Shown here: positions 7,110 to 14,575 of the stretch, piece after piece
How the letters are laid out: each line of letters begins with the position of its first letter
Numbering within the stretch: the stretch's first letter is position 1
DNA from: Streptomyces sp. NP160
GTDB taxonomy: Bacteria; Actinomycetota; Actinomycetes; Actinomycetales; Quadrisphaeraceae
Assembly: GCF_006335115.1 (NCBI RefSeq)
Contig: NZ_VDMJ01000011.1
Coordinates: forward strand, 1-45,788
DNA length: 45,788 nucleotides
Direction: 5' to 3'
Notes under the pieces: model-generated
What the model was told of the DNA's origin: nothing
Databases searched by the model: none
The model's input: the letters and a program-made list of their open reading frames with translations, nothing else
Made by a program: the position numbers and the translations under genes

Positions 7110-8036
7110 TCAGCTGGCGTCGAGCGGCAGCAGCACGCCCTTCACGGACGGGTCGTTGGCGAGGAACTCCTGGACCTTCGGGTCCTGGAAGGTCTCGACG
7201 AGGGCCTTGATGTTGTCCGAGTCCTTCCACGTGGAGCCGATGGTCAGCTGCCCGGCGAACTCGTCCGGCGGGGTCGGCGCGAAGATCTGCTGCTCGAGCG
7301 GGATCTTCGCCGCGAGGTAGTACTCGGTGTAGCCGACGGCGGCGTCGAGGTCGGGCAGGGCCCGGCTCTGCGCGCCGAAGTCGAGCAGCGTGAACTCCAG
7401 GTCCTTGGGGTTGGACGCGATGTCGTCGACCGTGGCCGAGCCGACGTCCACGCCGTCCTTGAGGGTGATGAGCCCGGCCTGCTGCAGCACGTACAGGCCC
7501 TGCGCCTCGTTGGCGGGGTCGGAGTACAGCGAGACCGTGCCGCCCTGGGGGATCTCCTGCGGCGTCTTCCACTTGGCCGACCACAGCCCGAAGCCCCAGC
7601 GGAAGACCGGCGTCGCGGCCTCCTCCGTGAAGTCGGGGTTGGCCTCGAGGACCTGCCCCAGCCACAGCTTGTGCTGGTAGATGGTGCCCGCCACCTCGCC
7701 GTCGCTCACGGCGCGGTTGATGGTGTTGGAGTCCGCCAGGGCCTTGAAGGCGACCTTGATGCCGTGGTCGGGTGCGACGTCCTCGGCGATGTACTCGATG
7801 AGCGCCTGCTCGCGGGCGTTGCCCTCGGCCGTGGCCACGTAGAGCGTGGCGCCCGGCGTGGTGTTGGCGGTCTCGGTGCCGCCGAGGCGGGGGACGACGA
7901 CGGCGCTGGCCACCGCGAGCACCGCGACGGTGCCGCCGGCGATCCACGGCCACCGCTTGCGCTTGCGGACCTCGAAGCCGTGGCCGTCGGGGCTGCCGGT
8001 GCCGCCTGTGCTGGGGCGGGTCTCAGTGGTGGACAT
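7110..8036 (-). CDS. metQ: Methionine ABC transporter substrate-binding protein (NlpA/MetQ family)
   Basis: A 308-residue NlpA-family binding protein that captures methionine for import. LYVATAEGNAREQALIEYI opens the mature domain, and GTIYQHKLWLGQ, ARTVSLYSDPAN-like and STWKDSDNIKALVETF blocks are conserved. The N-terminus is unusual. A charged stretch EVRKRKRWPW is followed by a hydrophobic helix (about 31-48) with no lipobox cysteine, so it may stay anchored by that helix rather than by lipidation. The start overlaps the metI 3' end by 14 nt. Last gene of the SAM-IV-controlled operon. Confidence 0.92.
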   Translation of the reverse strand: MSTTETRPSTGGTGSPDGHGFEVRKRKRWPWIAGGTVAVLAVASAVVVPRLGGTETANTTPGATLYVATAEGNAREQALIEYIAEDVAPDHGIKVAFKALADSNTINRAVSDGEVAGTIYQHKLWLGQVLEANPDFTEEAATPVFRWGFGLWSAKWKTPQEIPQGGTVSLYSDPANEAQGLYVLQQAGLITLKDGVDVGSATVDDIASNPKDLEFTLLDFGAQSRALPDLDAAVGYTEYYLAAKIPLEQQIFAPTPPDEFAGQLTIGSTWKDSDNIKALVETFQDPKVQEFLANDPSVKGVLLPLDAS

Positions 8037-8835
8037 CGGAGAGCTCCTTCGAGGACGCGCTGGTGCTGGTCTGGGTGGCGGAGGACGACGACGGCGAGGG
8101 CGCCGCGCCGGTGGAGCTGCTGCGCTGGCGCGGGAGGCGGCGGCGCGAGTGCGGGGTGGTGGCGCGCACGGCGGCGTCGCCGAGGGCCTGGACGGCGGCG
8201 ACCAGGGCGACCAGCACGACGATCGTGGTGATCATCACGTTGTGGTCGAACCGCTGGTAGCCGTAGGTGACGGCCACGTAGCCGATGCCGCCGGCGCCGA
8301 TGGTGCCCGCGATGGCCGAGTACTCGATCATCGCGATGGTGTTGATGGTCAGGCCGCCGAGGATCGAGGGGACGGCCTCGGAGAGCTTCACGCTGGTGAG
8401 CACCTGCAGCGGCGAGGCGCCGGACGCGCGGGCCACCCGGACCAGCGACGGCGGCACCGACCGCAGCGAGTTCTCCACGATGCGGCTGAAGAACGCCGTG
8501 CCGGCCAGAGCCATCGGCACCACCGCGGCGGGGATGCCGATGTTGGTGCCGGTGACGAACCGCGTGAACGGCACGAGCGCGGCCATGAGGATGAGGAACG
8601 GCAGCGACCGGCCCACGCTCACCACGGCCGACAGCACCTTGTGGAGCACCGGGCGCGGGGTGAGGCCGCCGGGTCCGAGCGCGTCGAGCGCGACCCCCAG
8701 GGGCACCCCGAGGACGACGACGATCGCCATCGTCACGCCCACCATGACCAGCGTGTCGCCCAGGGCCGGCAGCACGAGGGCGGGGATCTCCGCCCAGGTC
8801 AGGTCGGTGCTGGTCGCCGTCAAGACCGCGCTCAT
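8023..8835 (-). CDS. metI: Methionine ABC transporter permease MetI
   Basis: A 270-residue permease with five or so membrane helices. ARASGASPLQVLTSVKLSEA is the coupling loop that docks with the ATPase, and GLTINTIAMIEYSAIAGTIG is strongly MetI-like. The ATG start lies in an ATGA overlap with the metN stop. The last 40 residues are a Ser/Thr/Ala-rich tail beyond the normal MetI length, and its coding sequence overlaps the metQ start. The tail may be a by-product of that overlap. Confidence 0.94.
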   Translation of the reverse strand: MSAVLTATSTDLTWAEIPALVLPALGDTLVMVGVTMAIVVVLGVPLGVALDALGPGGLTPRPVLHKVLSAVVSVGRSLPFLILMAALVPFTRFVTGTNIGIPAAVVPMALAGTAFFSRIVENSLRSVPPSLVRVARASGASPLQVLTSVKLSEAVPSILGGLTINTIAMIEYSAIAGTIGAGGIGYVAVTYGYQRFDHNVMITTIVVLVALVAAVQALGDAAVRATTPHSRRRLPRQRSSSTGAAPSPSSSSATQTSTSASSKELSDVHH

Positions 8836-9893
8836 GCGACGACCTCCAGGGTCTGTCCGAGCGTCTGGGCGGCGGCGCGCTGCTCGGCGGCGTCGGAGGC
8901 CTCGCGCTGGGCGTGCAGCCCGAGGCCGATGAGGGCGGCCTCGACGTCGTCGTCGTCCAGGTGCGCCGGGGCGCCGACGACGGCGTGGCCCACGGCCACC
9001 CCGGCCACGGTGCTCAGCGACGCGCCGAGCAGCTCCAGGTCGGTGCCCAGGGCGCGGGAGGCGCGGACCAGCCAGTCCGCCGGGACGCGGTTGCCGGCGT
9101 GGCTGACCACCCACGTCGATCGCAGCGCGCGCGATCCGTCGTCGAGCGAGCCGGCGTGCGCGCGGCGCGGCAGCAGCGCCCGGCCGAGCGGGGACGCCGG
9201 GGTGTGGAGGAGGTCCACCAGGGCGCCGTGCTCGACGATGCGGCCGTGGTCGAGCCGGGCGACCGTGTCGGCCACCGCGACGACGGTGTCCATCTCGTGG
9301 GTGATGAACAGGACGGCCAGCTGCAGGTCGTCGCGCAGCTCCTTGAGCAGCGCGACGATGCTCGCCGTGGCCTGCGGGTCCAGGCCGGAGGTGGCCTCGT
9401 CGGAGAGCAGCACGCTCGGCCGCAGCGCGAGGGCGCGGGCGATGCCCACGCGCTGGCGCTGGCCGCCGGACAGCTCGTGCGGGTAGCGGTGGGCCTTGTC
9501 GGCCAGGCCGACGCGCTCCAGCAGCTCAGCGACGCGCGCCCTGCGCTGCGCAGGCACCACGCCGAGGTGCTTCAGCGGCAGCTCGACGTTCTGCGCGGCG
9601 GTGCGGCGGGTCAGCAGGCCGTCGGCCTGGAACACGGTGCCGATGCCGCGGCGGGCCTCGCGCAGGTCCTTCTCGGACAGGGAGGTGAGGTCGCGGCCGC
9701 CGACGAGCACCGCACCGGACGTGGGGCGCTCGAGGAGCGTGACGCAGGCGGCGAGCGTCGACTTGCCGGCGCCGGACGGGCCGACGACGGCGGTGATCTC
9801 GCCGGGGGCGACCGTCAGGTCGAGGGAGTCCAGCACGGTGGTGGCGTGCTGGCCCTCGCCGTAGGTCTTGGTGAGCGACCTGAGCTCGATCAC
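8832..9893 (-). CDS. metN: Methionine ABC transporter ATP-binding protein MetN
   Basis: A 353-residue ATPase driving methionine uptake. Walker A is GPSGAGKST, the signature is LSGGQRQRVGIARAL, Walker B is VLLSDEATSGLD, and the H-loop is FITHEMD. The C-terminal 100 residues form a NIL domain, which in characterised MetN proteins binds methionine and inhibits transport. The GTG start at 9893 has no strong Shine-Dalgarno. GTGATCGAGC occurs twice in a row at the start. A 230-nt untranslated stretch separates it from the leader ORF. Confidence 0.95.
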   Translation of the reverse strand: MIELRSLTKTYGEGQHATTVLDSLDLTVAPGEITAVVGPSGAGKSTLAACVTLLERPTSGAVLVGGRDLTSLSEKDLREARRGIGTVFQADGLLTRRTAAQNVELPLKHLGVVPAQRRARVAELLERVGLADKAHRYPHELSGGQRQRVGIARALALRPSVLLSDEATSGLDPQATASIVALLKELRDDLQLAVLFITHEMDTVVAVADTVARLDHGRIVEHGALVDLLHTPASPLGRALLPRRAHAGSLDDGSRALRSTWVVSHAGNRVPADWLVRASRALGTDLELLGASLSTVAGVAVGHAVVGAPAHLDDDDVEAALIGLGLHAQREASDAAEQRAAAQTLGQTLEVVA

Positions 9894-9951
9894 GGCTCGA
9901 TCACCGTGGCCTCCAGGGGTGTGGGTGGGGTGTTCCGGGCAGGGGGCATCG

Positions 9952-9985
9952 CCGCTCGACGGTCACGCAGAGTGACTGCGAGCGG
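9952..9985 (-). promoter_or_regulatory. Secondary hairpin in the metN leader
   Basis: Arms CCGCTCG (9952-9958) and CGAGCGG (9979-9985) enclose GTCAC/GTGAC (9962-9966 and 9972-9976). It lies between the leader ORF and metN, about 60 nt upstream of the metN start. It might be an attenuator or terminator stem, but no U-tract is present. Confidence 0.35.
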
Positions 9986-10123
9986 TGGCGAGTGGGACGC
10001 TGGGGGGAGCAGCGCGGAGAGTGCGACGCGCGGTGCAGCCACCGCTGCCGGCGTCCCGCAGGGGAGGGCGTCGAGCGGTGCGTTCGCCGGGGCCGGGGGT
10101 GCCGGCCGGTCAGCGGGCTGCGG

Positions 10124-10174
10124 TCAGGCGCGTCGCCAGCGACAGTCGTCGCTGGTCATGGCGTGCGTGTGCAC
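10124..10174 (-). CDS. 16-residue leader peptide behind the SAM-IV riboswitch
   Basis: A 17-codon ORF starting GTG, preceded by AGAGGAG with 5 nt spacing, the best ribosome binding site in this part of the window. The predicted product is MHTHAMTSDDCRWRRA. It starts 18 nt after the riboswitch's last hairpin and 230 nt before metN. It is histidine- and arginine-rich with one Cys and two Met. The strong Shine-Dalgarno makes translation plausible. A role as a translated leader regulating metNIQ is inference. It is not a known peptide to me. Confidence 0.6.
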   Translation of the reverse strand: MHTHAMTSDDCRWRRA

Positions 10175-10191
10175 GTCGGCTCCTCTGAGTC

Positions 10192-10298
10192 GTCCTTGCC
10201 CGTGCCGGTGGGAACGGACCTGGTCTTCACCCGGAGCACCCCATGACGAGCAGGGTTGCCGGCCAGCGAGCCGGGGCTTGGCGCTGGCGCTCATGACC
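10192..10298 (-). promoter_or_regulatory. SAM-IV riboswitch upstream of metNIQ
   Basis: Read on the minus strand, the segment has the SAM-IV consensus: GGTCATGAGCGCCAGCGCC, then CAAGCCCCGGCTCGCTGG, then CCGGCAACCCTGCTCGTC, and GGGTGCTCCGGGTGAAGACC closing the first helix (GGTC/GACC). A further stem (GTCC...GGAC with CCC/GGG inside) follows at 10192-10219, as expected for the 3' part of this class. SAM-IV riboswitches bind S-adenosylmethionine and lower expression of methionine genes in actinobacteria. Here it should repress metNIQ when SAM is plentiful. Boundaries are approximate. Confidence 0.92.
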
Positions 10299-10306
10299 TG
10301 GGCAGG

Positions 10307-10336
10307 ACCGTAGCGGGTCGATCGCCCACGAGTCAA
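10307..10336 (-). promoter_or_regulatory. Promoter of the metNIQ operon
   Basis: On the minus strand, TTGACT (10331-10336) and TACGGT (10307-10312) are separated by 18 nt. This is a good housekeeping sigma-factor match. Transcription should start about 7 nt downstream, almost at the first base of the riboswitch. Confidence 0.75.
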
Positions 10337-10415
10337 CGCTGCGTCACGACGAGCGTGTCAGGATCTTGTGGCCGGTGTGGCAGGCCGGGACCTGCCGCCG
10401 CGGCGCCGGTGCCGC

Positions 10416-10421
10416 TAGCGT
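10416..10421 (+). promoter_or_regulatory. -10 box of the leaderless maleylpyruvate isomerase-like gene
   Basis: TAGCGT with 6 nt to the GTG start. It diverges from the metNIQ promoter, about 80 nt away. Confidence 0.55.
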
Positions 10422-10427
10422 CCGCGC

Positions 10428-11177
10428 GTGCAGAACCACCGCGCCGCCGACCTCGTCGAGCGGGAGGCAGCAGCCCTCGCCGCGCTCCTGGCGCCGGGGG
10501 CGCTGCAGGCCCCGGTCCCCGCCTGCCCGGGGTGGAGCCTCGTCGACCTGGCGCGCCACACCGGTGGGGTGCACCGCTGGGCCGCTGCGGCCCTGGCCGC
10601 GCCGCCCGACGGCGACCCGGGCGACGAGCCCGGCGGTCCCGAGGACGACAGTGAGGTCCGAGGCTGGTTCACCGCCGGCGCCGCGGCGCTCGTGGCGGCG
10701 CTGCGCGCGACGCCGCCGACCCGGCCCTGCTGGACCTTCGCGGTGCCGGAGGCGCCGGCCACCGCGGCCTTCTGGGGCCGTCGGCAGGTGCTCGAGACGG
10801 CGCTGCACCGCTGGGACGCGGAGTCCGCGCTGGCAGCCGCGGGACTGGGGGCGGCGCCCGACCCGGCAGCGTGGCTGGAGGACGGCGTCGCCGCCGACGG
10901 CGTGGCCGAGGTCGCCGACGTCGTGCTCCCGCGGCAGGTGCGGCTGGGACGCACGCCGCCCCTGCCGGGCGCCCTGGCGCTGCAGAGCACGTCGGGCCGG
11001 TGCGTGCTGGGCCAGGGCTCCGAGCCGGCGGCGGAGCTGACCGGACCGGCACCGGCGCTGCTGCTCCTGCTGTGGCGGCGCACCGCGCTCGAGGCCGAGC
11101 TGGCCAGCGGCCGTCTGGCGCTGGCGGGCAGCCGCGAGGCCGCCGACCGGCTGCTCTCCGGGGCCCTCACCCCCTGA
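10428..11177 (+). CDS. Maleylpyruvate isomerase-family mycothiol-dependent protein
   Basis: A 249-residue protein of the DinB-like, mycothiol-dependent maleylpyruvate isomerase group. VPACPGWSLVDLARHTGGVHRW near residues 30-51 holds the conserved CPGW and the first metal-site histidine of the family. RRQVLETALHRWDAE near residues 122-136 holds the second (H131). The C-terminal half matches the SCP2-like part of these proteins. Most relatives are uncharacterised and the true substrate is unknown. The GTG start is supported by a leaderless -10 box. Confidence 0.85.
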   Translation: MQNHRAADLVEREAAALAALLAPGALQAPVPACPGWSLVDLARHTGGVHRWAAAALAAPPDGDPGDEPGGPEDDSEVRGWFTAGAAALVAALRATPPTRPCWTFAVPEAPATAAFWGRRQVLETALHRWDAESALAAAGLGAAPDPAAWLEDGVAADGVAEVADVVLPRQVRLGRTPPLPGALALQSTSGRCVLGQGSEPAAELTGPAPALLLLLWRRTALEAELASGRLALAGSREAADRLLSGALTP

Positions 11178-11191
11178 GGGCGCCCCTTCAC

Positions 11192-11258
11192 CGCACTTCC
11201 CGCGGAAAGTGCGCCAAGGACCACCCTCCTTCCCGCACTTCCCGCGGAAAGTGCGGGA
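11192..11258. repeat. Tandem palindromic units between convergent genes
   Basis: Two identical 22-nt units at 11192-11213 and 11234-11255. Each reads CGCACTTCCCGCGGAAAG followed by TGCG and is an inverted repeat about a CCGCGG core with two mismatches. The second unit extends to a 32-nt hairpin with CTTC/GAAG flanks. It sits between the stops of two convergent genes, so a two-way terminator is likely. The exact tandem duplication is unusual for one. Confidence 0.6.
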
Positions 11259-11278
11259 AGAGCGCGGACGGGGGGACG

Positions 11279-11959
11279 TCAGAGGAGGCGCAGGCCGACG
11301 TGGGCGGCCAGCACGGGCGCCAGGCCCACCAGCTGCACCGCGTCGACCGTGCAGCCGCGCAACCCGTCCGCACCGCGCAGCTCCTCCAGGGTCGCGCCGC
11401 GCAGGTCGACGTCCTCGCAGCGCGCGCCCGACAGGTCGGCGCCGGTCAGGTCCGACCCCGCGAACGACACCCGCCGCAGCGCCGCGCCCCGCAGGTCAGC
11501 GCCGCGCAGGTCGCACCCGTCGAGGACCACGTCGGTCAGCGCCGCGTCGCGCAGCAGCGCGCTGTCGAGCCGGCAGCGCCGCAGGACCACCCTGTCGAGC
11601 CGCGCACCGCCCAGCCCCAGCGCTGACAGCCGGGCGTCCGCCACCTCGGTGTCGGCCCACTGCGTGCGCGCGCCGTCCGCGGCCACGGCCGACACCCGCT
11701 CCCACCGGCTGCCGGTGCACCGCATCCCCGCCAGCAGCGCGCCGTCGAGCACGGCGTCCTCCACGAGGCTCTCCAGCACGAGCAGCCCCTCGAGTCGCGC
11801 CTGCGCCAGCTCGGCACCGTCGACCAGGGCGCAGTCCCACCGGCCGGACAGCAGCACCGAGCGGTCCGCCACGTCGAGGTCGGGCAGGACGACGTCGGGA
11901 GGACGCGGCGGGGTGGGGCCCGCGCTGCCGCGCCGAGGTGGCCTACTGCCCATGATCAC
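11279..11959 (-). CDS. Pentapeptide-repeat protein
   Basis: A 226-residue protein whose middle and C-terminal parts consist of A(D/N)LXX repeats, for example GCDLRGADLRGAALRRVSFAGSDLTGADLSGARCEDVDLRGATLEEL. These fold as a right-handed quadrilateral beta-helix. Function is unknown. Some relatives mimic DNA and protect gyrase, but nothing here shows that. GTG 11959 overlaps the oxidoreductase stop as GTGA, which is why it was chosen over ATG 11953. Third gene of the glgC operon by coupling. Confidence 0.82.
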   Translation of the reverse strand: MIMGSRPPRRGSAGPTPPRPPDVVLPDLDVADRSVLLSGRWDCALVDGAELAQARLEGLLVLESLVEDAVLDGALLAGMRCTGSRWERVSAVAADGARTQWADTEVADARLSALGLGGARLDRVVLRRCRLDSALLRDAALTDVVLDGCDLRGADLRGAALRRVSFAGSDLTGADLSGARCEDVDLRGATLEELRGADGLRGCTVDAVQLVGLAPVLAAHVGLRLL

Positions 11960-13218
11960 GGGGGTGCGGGGGGAGGGGTGAAGCAGGACGGGGGCTGCTC
12001 GCCCTCCAGGAGGAGCCTGACCGCGGCCCGCGCCGCGACCGCACCGACGAGGTTGCCCGTCCCGCAGTAGCCGCCGACGGCGGCGACCCGGCCCCCGGGC
12101 CTCTCGTCGACGAGGCCGCACAGCGCCCGGCCCTGCGCCTCCGGCGCGGTGTAGCCGACCGAGGCGCCCCAGCGGTGCCCCACGTCACCGGCGCGCAGGG
12201 GCCGACCGAGCAGCCGCTCCGCGACGCGCTCGACGTGGGCCTGCACGGGCGGCGTCGGGTCGGTGGAGGTGGTCCACTCCGCCGCGCGGTCGACGTCGCG
12301 GCCGCCGCCCACGAGGAGCCGGAGGCCCGCCGGGCCGTCGTCGAGCTGCGCGTAGTCGTAGCCCCACCGCTCGTACACGCCGCAGGGCACCCGCTCGCGG
12401 ACGCGCGCCGCGTCGTCGTCGTCGAGGGGGGTGGTCGCGAGCATCTGCAGCCGCGCGGTGCGGACGGTGGGCCGCTCCCCGCCGAGCTGGGGGAGGAGGA
12501 CGTCGAGGCGCCCGTCCACGGCCACCAGCACCACGTCCGCCCCGACGGCGCCGCGGTCGGTCTCCACGCGACCGGGGCGGACCCGGAGCACGCGGGTCGC
12601 CTCGTGCAGGCGCACGCGGGGCCCGTGCTCGCGCTGCAGGTGCGCGAGCACGCCGAGGTGGCGGACCACGGGGTTGGCCTGCGCGTCGTCGGGCAGGAAG
12701 AGGCCCTCGCCGAAGGAGCCGGAGCGCTCCTCCACCGCGATCCCGTGCTCGCGCAGTGCAGCGGCCTGCGCGGCGCAGTCGGCGAGCTCGCGGGTCCGCT
12801 CGTCGTCGTCGACCCCCACCCCGCCGGCCAGGCGCAGCGAGCCGGCGCGGCGGACGACGCCGGCGGGCAGCACGTCGACGAGGTGGTCGAGCTCGGCGAG
12901 CGTGGCGCGGTACAGCCAGGCGGCGGGCCCGGCGCCCCAGTCGGCCACGGCGTCGTGGAAGGCCGGTTCGGCGCCTCCCAGCAGCAGACCGCCGTTGCGG
13001 CCGGCCGCTCCGGCGGCCACGCGGCCGGCGTCGACACCGACCACGGTCAGGCCCCGGGACGCCAGCTCCTCGACGGCCGCGAGGCCGGAGCCGCCCAGCC
13101 CGACGACGCAGGCGTCGGCGGTGCTGTCACCGCCGAGGGGCGGCAGCCCCGGCCAGGACGCGACGCGGGGGTCGGCGTCCCAGCCGGGGACCGTGAGCGC
13201 TGTGGTCAGCTGGCTCAG
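11956..13218 (-). CDS. FAD-dependent amine/glycine oxidase-like protein with probable CTG start
   Basis: A 420-residue DAO-family flavoprotein. The Rossmann motif [18 protein letters not shown] is near residues 39-56 and ends in the acidic [22 protein letters not shown] and the C-terminal [20 protein letters not shown] are FAD-contact blocks. No ATG, GTG or TTG lies between the glgC stop and the FAD motif in this frame. CTG at 13218 overlaps the glgC TGA as CTGA, with GGTGGAG just upstream, so a coupled CTG start is the simplest reading. A frameshift to an upstream start inside glgC is the alternative. The substrate is unknown. Nothing links the enzyme to glycogen except the operon. Confidence 0.8.
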   Translation of the reverse strand: MSQLTTALTVPGWDADPRVASWPGLPPLGGDSTADACVVGLGGSGLAAVEELASRGLTVVGVDAGRVAAGAAGRNGGLLLGGAEPAFHDAVADWGAGPAAWLYRATLAELDHLVDVLPAGVVRRAGSLRLAGGVGVDDDERTRELADCAAQAAALREHGIAVEERSGSFGEGLFLPDDAQANPVVRHLGVLAHLQREHGPRVRLHEATRVLRVRPGRVETDRGAVGADVVLVAVDGRLDVLLPQLGGERPTVRTARLQMLATTPLDDDDAARVRERVPCGVYERWGYDYAQLDDGPAGLRLLVGGGRDVDRAAEWTTSTDPTPPVQAHVERVAERLLGRPLRAGDVGHRWGASVGYTAPEAQGRALCGLVDERPGGRVAAVGGYCGTGNLVGAVAARAAVRLLLEGEQPPSCFTPPPAPP

Positions 13219-14453
13219 GGCTCCACCGTCTGGTGCTTGCCGACGATGGTGATGCCGGACTCCGTCACCGTGAAGCCGCGGGCGCGGTCGCGCTCGGGGT
13301 CGACGCCGACGGTGGCGCCCTCGGGGACCTCGACGTTCTTGTCGAGGATGGCCCGGCGCACCACCGCGTGGCGGCCGACCTTCACCCCGTCCATGAGGAC
13401 CGACCTGTCGACCGACGCCCACGAGTGCACGTTGACACCGGCGGCGAGGACCGAGTCCTCGACGAGCGCACCCGACACCACGGACCCCGGGCCGACCACG
13501 GAGTTGATGGCGTGGCCGATGCGGCCCTGCCAGCCGTGGACGAACTTGGCCGGCGGCAGCGGCGGCTGCTGGCTGAAGATGGGCCACTCGTAGTTGTAGA
13601 GGTTGAACACCGGGTGCACCGAGATGAGGTCCATGTGGGCCTCGTAGTAGCTGTCGAGCGTCCCCACGTCGCGCCAGTAGTCCTTGTCGCGCGGGGTGGA
13701 GCCGGGGACGTCGTTGTCCTTGAAGTCGTAGACGCCGGCGCGGCCCTGCTCGACGAACCAGGGGACGATGTCGCCGCCCATGTCGTGGCGGGAGCCCTCG
13801 AGGGTGGCGTCCTTGGTGACGGCCTCGGTGAGCGCCTTGGCGTCGAAGACGTAGTTGCCCATCGAGGCGAGCACCTCGCCGGGGGAGTCCGGCAGCCCCT
13901 GCGGGTCCTTCGGCTTCTCCAGGAAGGCCCGGATCCTGCGCCGGTCCGAGGGGTCGACGTCGATGACGCCGAACTGGTCGGCGAGGGCGATCGGCTGGCG
14001 GATGGCCGCGACCGTCGCCGCCGCACCGGAGGCGATGTGGCTCTCGACCATGGCCGAGAAGTCCATCCGGTAGATGTTGTCGGCCCCGACGACGACGATG
14101 ATGTCCGGCCGCTCGTCGTTGATGAGGTTGACGTTCTGGTAGATCGCGTCGGCGCTGCCGAGGTACCAGTGCGGGCCGCGGCGCTGCTGCGCGGGGACCG
14201 GCGTCACGTAGTTGCCGAGCATCGTCGACATGCGCCACGTCATGGTGATGTGGCGGTCGAGGCTGTGGCTCTTGTACTGGGTGAGCACCACCGACTTGAG
14301 GTAGCGCGAGTTCACGAGGTTGGACAGGGCGAAGTCCACCAGCCGGTACGTCCCTCCGAAGGGGACGGCCGGCTTCGCGCGGTCCGCGGTCAGCGGCATG
14401 AGCCGCTTCCCCTCGCCGCCGGCCAGGACGATGGCCATCACCTTCGGTGCCAT
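13215..14453 (-). CDS. glgC: Glucose-1-phosphate adenylyltransferase
   Basis: A 412-residue enzyme making ADP-glucose from glucose-1-phosphate and ATP for glycogen synthesis. The N-terminal nucleotidyl motif is [38 protein letters not shown] and the sugar-phosphate site FLEKPKD follow, and a left-handed beta-helix ends the protein. The ATG lies 7 nt after TAGGGT (leaderless). Divergent from glgA, and first gene of a coupled trio. Confidence 0.97.
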   Translation of the reverse strand: MAPKVMAIVLAGGEGKRLMPLTADRAKPAVPFGGTYRLVDFALSNLVNSRYLKSVVLTQYKSHSLDRHITMTWRMSTMLGNYVTPVPAQQRRGPHWYLGSADAIYQNVNLINDERPDIIVVVGADNIYRMDFSAMVESHIASGAAATVAAIRQPIALADQFGVIDVDPSDRRRIRAFLEKPKDPQGLPDSPGEVLASMGNYVFDAKALTEAVTKDATLEGSRHDMGGDIVPWFVEQGRAGVYDFKDNDVPGSTPRDKDYWRDVGTLDSYYEAHMDLISVHPVFNLYNYEWPIFSQQPPLPPAKFVHGWQGRIGHAINSVVGPGSVVSGALVEDSVLAAGVNVHSWASVDRSVLMDGVKVGRHAVVRRAILDKNVEVPEGATVGVDPERDRARGFTVTESGITIVGKHQTVEP

Positions 14454-14460
14454 GCGGCAG

Positions 14461-14466
14461 ACCCTA
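14461..14466 (-). promoter_or_regulatory. -10 box of leaderless glgC
   Basis: TAGGGT on the minus strand, 7 nt before the ATG. Confidence 0.6.
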
Positions 14467-14563
14467 GTGCGCTGGTCACGTGGTGCACACGTGGGTCACC
14501 CGAGCCGCGCGTCGGGCGTGCGGGAGGGGGCTGCCCCGGGCGCGCGGCGGGGGCGCCAGGGTC

Positions 14564-14569
14564 TAGGTT
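14564..14569 (+). promoter_or_regulatory. -10 box of leaderless glgA
   Basis: TAGGTT, 6 nt before the glgA ATG. The glgC and glgA -10 boxes are about 100 nt apart, leaving room for shared regulation in the 122-nt divergent gap. Confidence 0.55.
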
Positions 14570-14575
14570 CCGGCC

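Noticed and set aside
8836-9114. Upstream extension of metI into metN
   Set aside because: ATG 8835 in an ATGA overlap and MetI homology starting there make the longer frame a shadow.
9894-10123. A classical SAM-I riboswitch or additional gene in the metN leader
   Set aside because: The conserved core is clearly SAM-IV at 10192-10298, and no frame other than the 16-codon one has a start signal.
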